From Cyprinodon diabolis (taxonomy: Eukaryota > Chordata > Actinopteri > Cyprinodontiformes > Cyprinodontidae): a stretch of DNA of 64,000 nt. The stretch covers positions 20,588,001 through 20,652,000 of the forward strand of contig CM060070.1 of NCBI GenBank assembly GCA_030533445.1, written 5' to 3'. The notes beneath the pieces are model-generated. The model made no database searches. It had not been told where the DNA came from and saw nothing but the letters and a program-made list of their open reading frames with translations. The translations under genes and the position numbers were made by a program. Positions 57,291 to 64,000 of this stretch are shown piece after piece (position 1 is the stretch's first letter; each line of letters opens with the position of its first letter).

Positions 57291-57839
57291 GAGTCGGAAT
57301 CTTTGAGTCAAAAATAGGGTTTTTACTTTAACCCAAAACCTGAATTTATAAAAAAAAAAAAGGCCATTAACATCATATGAGTTTAAAGAAACAGCATTTA
57401 ACTCTATTGCACAAACAAAAAACAAATGAAACACAACGGTGTCTATATTCAGGCTGATCAGAGCATCATCTCTCAACTGGGGAGACAAACCCAACAACCA
57501 AAATGTACATAAAAAAAACCAAGTTCAGTTAAGCCTGTTATGCTAAGCTACAGCAAAGAAGGAAACCAAAAGACATTAAATCTTCAAACAAATAATGAGC
57601 CCAAATACAAAAGGCTATTTTAAAATAAAGAAACTTGAAGATTCCCCTACCCAGGCGGCACAGGGTCCACTTTGGCTGCCATCTTTGTCAGGGAATAAAG
57701 AAAGATAAGACCATAAAATGAACCGTCTATCCATTAGAATGAAGGTGGGGGGCTGGTGCCTGTCTCTAGCAGTGGATGGGGGAAAGGACAAGTAGACCCT
57801 GAACAGATTTAGAGACAACAATCAACCTGATGGTTTTGA

Positions 57840-57960
57840 CTGTGGAAGGAAGCCAGTCCCATGCATGGGGTGAACATGAAAAAACTTCATGTAGAAAGAT
57901 ACAAGACTTGCTGCAAGCCAACAGGGCTGCAGGCTGCACCACCATTGAACGATTTCATAA
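57840..57960 (+). repeat. Dispersed teleost repeat fragment
   Basis: The words tgtggaaggaagccag, catgcatggggtgaacatga, cttcatgtagaaagata and cttgctgcaagccaacag form a short decayed copy of a very common fish repeat. Its family is not recalled. Confidence 0.5.
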
Positions 57961-59165
57961 TAATCACAAACCAAAAATGACACCTAAACGGATAAAGTTT
58001 CATAAATTAACTAATTACAGGACCTTAGAAATAGAATAAATGTATTTTAACCAATAAAAAGACCTAAATGCAAATCAAGGTGTTATTTGGGTTGAACCTA
58101 TAAATCAATGACGAGTATCAAAGGCCGAACAAGGCTGAACACAGTTTTATTTGTACAATTTCTGTATATACATAGTAAAAAACACATGTTTTGTTATCTT
58201 CTGTGAACATTAGACATTGCTACTAGACAGTCAGCGAAGTACTGACAGCTTAAAATTTATATGTGAAACATAAAACATAAAATGCATCAAAATTAGCTGC
58301 ACAGATATATTTTCATTAGCATTTTTTTTTAACGTAAATTCAGCTCAACTGCCAATTATTCAGTGTTTTTTTTCTAGGTCCCTTGGATTTTTGTTTTGTT
58401 TTTATTTTAATGTACCCCCAGCTTTCATATGCATTTTGAGCATTAAATGAATGAAGCGAGTTGGTTGAAGCAGTGCTTTGTTGGACTACTTTCAATAGTC
58501 CCACTATTTCTTTTTAAATGAAGTCACTTTTAATTTTGATTATTTACACCACAAATGTTGAAAAATGTTTCTCACCATTTAACCTTGTTATCTCTTCTGT
58601 TAACAAACGATTAATAAAGTTCAGTAAAGAAGTTGATCGATGGCGCAAGGCTGAAGTAAAAATAGATGTAGTTTTTCATGGATACATATTTTCTGATAAT
58701 TAACACGTTCTGTTTTCAGTCTTTCAAGCTGTTGCTCTTTCTCCAGCATCTCTTTCTGCGTTGAGATGCTCTGCTTTTCTGGCTTTTTAACTGTGCCATT
58801 ATAAACCACAGTAGTTGTAAAATACTCCACTGAAATCTCTAACAAGTCTGTGCACACCTGTAATCACAGTAGTGAGTGCTTCTGGGAAGGAATTCCCTCT
58901 TTGGGATTGTCTTTAGATTCAAGAGAGTTTAATTAACAGAGCGACCTACACCGGTTCTCCTCCCTCTGAAGCAGCAGCAGACCCTCTTCCCTTGGATGTT
59001 TTTAAGGATTGCTGATTAATGTGTGAAGAATAATATCCTACCTATTTAAGTTTTGAACATTCCTGTATGTTACACTTGCGAATATCAGTGTGTTTGATGT
59101 GACAAATGCAAAGTGGAAGGAAATTATCCATACTTGCATTGTGTGTCTATTTATTCCTCCTGAAC
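57961..59165. other. Non-coding raver2 intron
   Basis: AT-rich DNA with no recognised gene or repeat. The minus-strand frame at 58621-58857 reads a charged helix-like stretch (EKEQQLERLKTERVNYQ) but has no family resemblance and no supporting signals. Confidence 0.5.
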
Positions 59166-59169
59166 TAAT

Positions 59170-59475
59170 GCTTTCTAGGACTTTTTCAAGGCGATCACAG
59201 CTGCAGGTCTTCTAGGGTATGTGCAAACAGCTATACATATCTAGATGGTAAAAAGCCTGCCTTTGCCTCTTTAGAAGAGGATTTGAGTTCTGTCAGATTG
59301 GATGGAGAGGGTCTGTTTTCAAATGATCCCACATATTTACAGCAAGGCTATGACTGGTGCATTCTAACTGTCACGTTACCCTTAAAACTAAACTTCTCCA
59401 TTGACGCTCACGCTGTATGCTTAGGGTTGTTGTCATGGTGAGAACTGAACCTCTGCTCCTGTCTCAAGTTCTTCA
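59170..59475 (-). mobile_element. Fossil Tc1/mariner fragment
   Basis: Words such as gactttttcaaggcgatcac, gcaggtcttctagggta, gtcagattggatggagaggg and gttgttgtcatggtgagaac occur in the usual order of an old, very abundant fish mariner-like repeat read from its 3' side. It is full of changes and has no open frame. Confidence 0.6.
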
Positions 59476-59483
59476 CATTTTAA

Positions 59484-60530
59484 AGGGCCTATATGAAGCA
59501 AAATCAGCATTTTTGGCTTTTCAGACTTTATGTATTTTGTAATAATGTTTCCCCTTCATCAAAATCATGCTAAAAGTGGATTTTTATTCAGTACATGCCA
59601 GTCTAAGTAATGCTCCTCTTTTCTACTCTCTAATCAGCAGCAAATGTTGAACTCACATATGCCAATTATTGCACATGTTTTATATGAAAAAAAAAAACTG
59701 TCCTACATAGGAACATGTTAACCAACCTCCTTCCAGGAAGGTGAGACGGAGTGCTCTTTTAGCAGCTAATCTGCATAGTGACAGCAACTGTTTTTATAGC
59801 TAGTGTCTAAGTTATTAAAATGTGTTTTTTGGTCGCAAGGTCTCAGATATGTTCAGGGCCCATGTATATTGAAGAAGCACATGGATTCTTTCTGAAACCA
59901 AACATAAAAAGACCCCAAAATATATACTTCATGAAATGGCCGGCAGGAGAAAACAGCTGATATTTTATAACTAATAATTGCGCCGTAGTGCGAAAGGCAA
60001 TATTTCATCATATACATATATGCCTATAGTTGACTTTAAAAAGCACAATTTAGGACATTTGAAACGTTTTCCTATAGGATGTATCCCTACAGAATGTATT
60101 GTTTTGGATACAAACATGAATCCTGAATTGTTCTTATTTGACTAATGCTTCTCTTTAAAGGGTTTTCCTTCACCGCTTGCTGTCTTCTTAACGCCCTTCA
60201 GATGATTATTTTAACACTTGGGATAAAGTAGAGAAGGATTTATGGAGAATAAACTAAATACAAGACAAGGCAATGCTGCTTTGCACTAGATTTGATTCAG
60301 CAGTTGGAGGATTTTAGTTAAGGGTAGCAGAGGAATTGGGGGTTGAGTATGTAGCTATGCATGCCACATTCAGATTTTTATTATTTTATAATCTTTTTTT
60401 TAAATAATCCCCCTTCTTCCTTCTTTTTTTCCAATTAAATACTACTTTGTGTTGTTCTGTTTTATAAAACACAAATGAAACAATTTGAAGTTTGTAATGT
60501 GATAAACTGCATATATATTTTTTAGGGCGC
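59484..60530. other. Intronic DNA, possible TTAA element start
   Basis: TTAA (59480-59483) followed by AGGGCCTATATGAAGC looks like another TTAA-type terminus, but no matching right end was found. The rest is AT-rich with T- and A-tracts. No gene is seen. Confidence 0.3.
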
Positions 60531-60560
60531 TGTGTGATTAAAATGTCTCTCTCTCATCAG

Positions 60561-60669
60561 GTAAACAGTGGACAGAATTCTCTATTAGGCGATCCTCCTA
60601 AAGAAGTCAGACTGCCCTCTAATCCATACCTGAACTTGGCCAGTGTGATGCCGGGAGTCGTTCTGCAAA
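60561..60669 (+). CDS. raver2: raver2 exon with third PTB-binding motif
   Basis: The exon is 109 bases, from ctctctcatcag to A|gtgagc, entering in phase 0 and leaving one base. It reads VNSGQNSLLGDPPKEVRLPS then NPYLNLASVMPGVVLQ. SLLGDPP is an [S/G][I/L]LGxxP motif. The block LLGxPPKExRLxxNPYLNLASVxP is among the best conserved parts of RAVER1 and RAVER2. This is the strongest C-terminal evidence for the gene. Confidence 0.96.
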
Positions 60670-63448
60670 GTGAGCACAAAAATACGCACACAAAATAAAA
60701 AGTCACGTTTGGACATCAGTGAGTCTTTTCATGCTCTAGTCCATTATATAAACTATTGAAACTGAAAGACTGTATGGTAATGGGAGATGGTGTCCCCTTT
60801 TTAAGAAAAATGCATGTCAGTTAAACATTTTAAAACTCTACCTCCAATTTTTCAGATTGAATGTTTGCAGTGTGGTATAAATCTCATAGGTTGCAAACGC
60901 ATAGGAAAGGTAGAAGAAATCAGCACAGAGTCACTTTGAAGCTCTCTAGCGGAATCATTCCTTTCTGTGTCATTTATGCACATTCAGTACAGTGTAAACA
61001 TTGACAGCTCAACATGCCTTTTCAATATAGCCCAGCTCTGGTCGTAGGCTCCAGAAAAAAATGAAACAACAGTCTGAGCCAGGACCAGTTGGGTATGCTC
61101 CACTTTTTTCCTTCAGTCAGCTGCAAAATCCAATCCTCAGACAGGAGGAGGCCATGAAATGATCGGTCGAGTAACTGTGCTGCCTCGGCTCATGCTGGAG
61201 TTACCTTGACAGGTACCACCCACCTGGGTATTGTTAGTGAGAAACAAACTTGTGGACAGCAGCTGTCTCTTTGACCAGGAGAATGTGCCACAACATTGGG
61301 AAGAAAAAGGCTGAAAATCTTTTTGCTATGTAGAAGCCTGAGATAGAAGGTTTCCACTGGACATGATATAGATCTTGTTGAATGACAAGATAAATGCAGC
61401 TTAATGTTTGTCACTAAAGCAACAGATCAGTGAAAACGAACAAATATATCAGTCAAGGACAGAGTTAAGGAATTGAAACTTAGTAGCTTTATAAAACAAC
61501 ACTTAGGCTTTTAACATATCTTGGGATGCTGTTTAAATCTTTGAGGACCTTGCCCCGACTGCAAACCGAAACACGAAAGACCTAAATTAAATTAAAAGTC
61601 TTGAAGCTTACATTATTCAAAAAGAATAATTTAGGCTTGTAAGTTTGTTTGGAGTTTAGAGTATTTATCCTCCAGAAGAAGCTGAAGTCCACTCCTCTAA
61701 AAACAATACCTAAGCTAGACTGAGAATAAGTGGGGGAGGGGCTTACAGTGAACAAGCAGAAAAGGACAGGCAGTGAACTGAATGCAATGCTACAGGGGTA
61801 GAACTGCCCCACAAAGATCCTATACAGAGGAAACACTGCAAGGGTGCAGGAGATCAGCTGTTTGAGCCACATGAGGCATCTCTGCATCACCAACCTATAT
61901 ACGGCCATCCAAATACTGTCCAATCACAGTACAGTGGTCAGGCAACCTGCAAAAAAAAGTTCATCCCAGATACAGCAGCAAGACCCTTCCAATATAGAGA
62001 CAAGGGGCTCTTCTCTTTGACTATGTAGCTGCTTTAAGCTAATATTAATGATTTTCAGCATTGACCAATCAGAAATGTGACTAGTTGGTGCCATCGAGCA
62101 TAGAGGATTCACAAGCGAGTGGACATTTCTGTTGCAGCAGAAATCACCTACATTCTTCCCAGCTGTTAATTTGCTTTTTTATATCTGCGTCTCTCAGTTA
62201 TTCCCCACCAGAGCGTCTCCTCTTTGCTTGTATGCGAATCACCCTGGAGTCAGTGTGCACTGCTACACCTACTGCTTTCCTCTTCTCAGCCTGCCTTGAT
62301 TAGATTGACTTTTGTCTTCCATTCTGTTCAATCGTCGTCTGCCTTCTCAGATCTGCTGTCAGCCAGTTCAGCCTGTCCCCAGCAGGTTCTGCTCAATTAC
62401 CTTTCTACCAGCCAAGATCGTTTATTACAAACAAACCTTTTAAAAGCCCCCTGTGTCTGGCTGATCCCCAGGATTTCAGAGGTCGACTTGTTGCATTATG
62501 GTCTCCAAAGGACTTGACACTGGGGCAAAGATTTACTTTCCAGCTGGACGACTAAAATCATAAATTAATTTGGGTATTTTAAATACTATAATAAAATAAA
62601 CAAAGCAAACTAATAATGTAATTGAAAATGACAAGTTGAGGCAAGAGAAACACTTTTCAAAACCAATTTTCTTTTTAGCATACCATTTATGAAACAGAAA
62701 ATATTTACCCCTTACTGTATATTAGTGTGACCTCCAAATGTCTTGGTAGGGTTCCAATAAGCTTTTGTTGGAAAAAAGAAATACTCAATTTGACATTAAC
62801 TATTTTTTTTAACAAGCTATTAATAAAGTTACTCTTGATGAACGGAGCTGCACTGGAAAATAAATAATCTAGAAAAAATTCACAAATAAAGTGTATTTAT
62901 CCTTAATTTCAGTAGTTTAAATTAGATTTTAAAAAGTATTTTTACTCTTAAAAATAAGATAATTAGATAACAAGTACTTGAAATAAGACAATGCACTTGT
63001 GTTTTCTTATTTTAAATATAAATTGCCTTGTTCCATTGACAAAATGTTTCTTTTACCTCCTCAACTCAAGAACAAATGCACTTATTTTAAGACCAAATGA
63101 CTTATCTAGATTTTTTTTTCACTGATGTCAAACACTTTATTTAAGTAAAAGAAGAAATAATATATTAAGATCTTACTCAAATACAAGTAAAACATGCTGT
63201 GCAGTAAAGACATTTTTAAAAGGTACTCAAGTAAATGTAACTGATGCTAATGATTTGAGTCAGAAAAAGAAAACACAAACCTCAGCACATTTGGCCAGAG
63301 TTTTATGTAAAGTTTGGGAAACTATCCATTCTTTGTCTCCTGCATTACCTTTATACTTCATGTTGATCTAAAATTCACAGAATGTGAGAAGTCGTCTCCT
63401 GTGAAGCTCAGTCCATTGAATTTACACTGTCCTGTTTGTGTTTTTCAG
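60670..63448 (+). other. raver2 intron (2.8 kb)
   Basis: It runs from gtgagc to tttttcag. A decayed repeat occupies about 62847-63205. The rest shows nothing I recognise, including the frames at 61582-61923 (minus) and 62085-62517 (plus), which lack domains. Confidence 0.85.
62847..63205. mobile_element. Probable decayed non-autonomous DNA element
   Basis: The left part CACTGGAAAATAAATAATCT and the words 'aataagataattagataaca' and 'agtacttgaaataagacaat' are typical of a common fish repeat whose ends are short CACTG-like inverted repeats. The right end near ctgtgcagta is weak. No protein is encoded. Confidence 0.4.
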
Positions 63449-63630
63449 ACTCCGTGGCTAATAAGCCTCAGGGAGGACAGCCAGGCGCCGGGGTGTATGG
63501 GAACCCGGTCGCTCCCATGGTCTCCCAGGGTTCGACCTCATTCTCCCACAGCGTCGCAGCTACCACACCCGCCCCGTACAGCTCTGACGCCTCCTCTGAC
63601 TTCACCCAGTACAACCAAGCGTACACACAG
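63449..63630 (+). CDS. raver2: raver2 exon: C-terminal Ser/Tyr-rich segment
   Basis: The exon is 182 bases, from gtgtttttcag to CAG|gtacag, completing a split codon and ending in phase 0. It reads (N)SVANKPQGGQPGAG, then a Ser/Ala/Thr-rich stretch (SHSVAATTPAPYSSDASS) and ends DFTQYNQAYTQ. The end fits the FGDYAQ position of mammalian RAVER2. The following exon, expected to begin like VSSLRNEKR and run to the C-terminus, is not found before the window ends. Confidence 0.88.
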
Positions 63631-64000
63631 GTACAGCAAAGCAAATATGCTGATATATTGATATCAGCTGATCTGCTTGGTTAGGAGTGATTGGATAAAT
63701 GAGGAGCTTTAAATAGGGAAGGCTGGGAGAAATCAGACTGTTTGCATGGTAGGACTGAGGATGAGAGCGGATTTGGCAGTAAGCACTGTGCGTCTCCATC
63801 TGTCCCCTGCTCCTCTCTTTTCTCAACCCTTTTCTCAAAACACGTCTTGGAGCCCTCCTACGGGCTGTTTGTCTGTTCCCCCTGTCTGTTCCTTTTTTCT
63901 TCCCTCTCCTGTCACTCCATTTCTTTTTCCACGCTTGTCGTCGTTCCTCCTACAGTAGCAAATGACATATCTGATATTTAGCAGCGAGAAGAAAGCCCCT
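63631..64000 (+). other. raver2 intron, incomplete
   Basis: It begins gtacag and has not ended by the window's end. An acceptor-like word ctcctacag at 63948-63956 is followed directly by TAG in the required frame, so it is not a credible last exon. Pyrimidine-rich DNA fills 63790-63960. Confidence 0.75.

Noticed and set aside
61582..62517. Frames in the 60.7-63.4 kb intron
   Set aside because: No recognisable domains and no conserved words; intron by position.
18136..63630. Assignment of the host gene to raver1
   Set aside because: Words such as [22 protein letters not shown] and PYLNLASV fit RAVER2 better than RAVER1 as I remember both. A full alignment would settle it.
63957..64000. A last raver2 exon after ctcctacag
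   Set aside because: In the required frame it starts with TAG and has no resemblance to the known C-terminus.

Overview
The window is vertebrate nuclear DNA from a ray-finned (teleost) fish. The evidence is its GT-AG introns, a gene whose closest remembered relative is vertebrate RAVER2, and a repeat load typical of teleosts: Tc1/mariner, hAT, Harbinger and TTAA-target elements, fish L1 and other LINE tails, a tRNA-type SINE and ATCC/AT microsatellites. The species cannot be fixed from this sequence; a percomorph is my guess from the repeat mix.

Only one host gene is visible: raver2, on the + strand. Ten exons lie between 18136 and 63630: 18136-18443, 19830-19994, 39042-39233, 48532-48652, 52185-52267, 52361-52459, 53133-53244, 55916-56268, 60561-60669 and 63449-63630. 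They join in one frame for 1,724 bases (about 574 codons). They encode the last part of RRM1, all of RRM2 and RRM3, and a long proline/serine-rich tail with three PTB-binding motifs of the [S/G][I/L]LGxxP type. The 5' exons (N-terminus, first half of RRM1) and the last C-terminal exon(s) are not in the window. Bases 1-18135 are therefore most simply read as upstream intron.

The rest is intron and repeats. At 4.5-10.1 kb a full-length but dead fish L1, with target-site duplications, sits inside a small TTAA-flanked element. A second, uninterrupted copy of that element lies inverted at 15.4-15.8 kb. At 12.9-14.2 kb is a Tc1/mariner transposon with perfect terminal repeats and an uninterrupted 343-residue DD34E transposase, the only mobile element here that looks capable of activity. 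The 19-kb intron between the second and third visible exons holds AT-rich palindromes, fossil Tc1 pieces, a GC-rich 1-kb repeat, a TTAA element with a TATA box and a broken first exon, a SINE, a non-autonomous hAT, and a three-level nest (Tc1 in TTAA element in LINE tail). The next intron carries a Harbinger-type element, a 1.3-kb minisatellite of 28-bp units, and a piece of L1 ORF2. The 3' introns contain further hAT-like and fossil Tc1 repeats.

There is no operon-like or multi-gene system. The points most worth checking are the intact Tc1, the stop-free in-frame 93-base intron of raver2, the nested insertions with a paralogous empty site, a chimeric LINE junction shared by two copies, and the minisatellite with its inverted seed unit. 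I saw no RNA gene other than tRNA-derived SINE sequence, and no CRISPR or bacterial feature.
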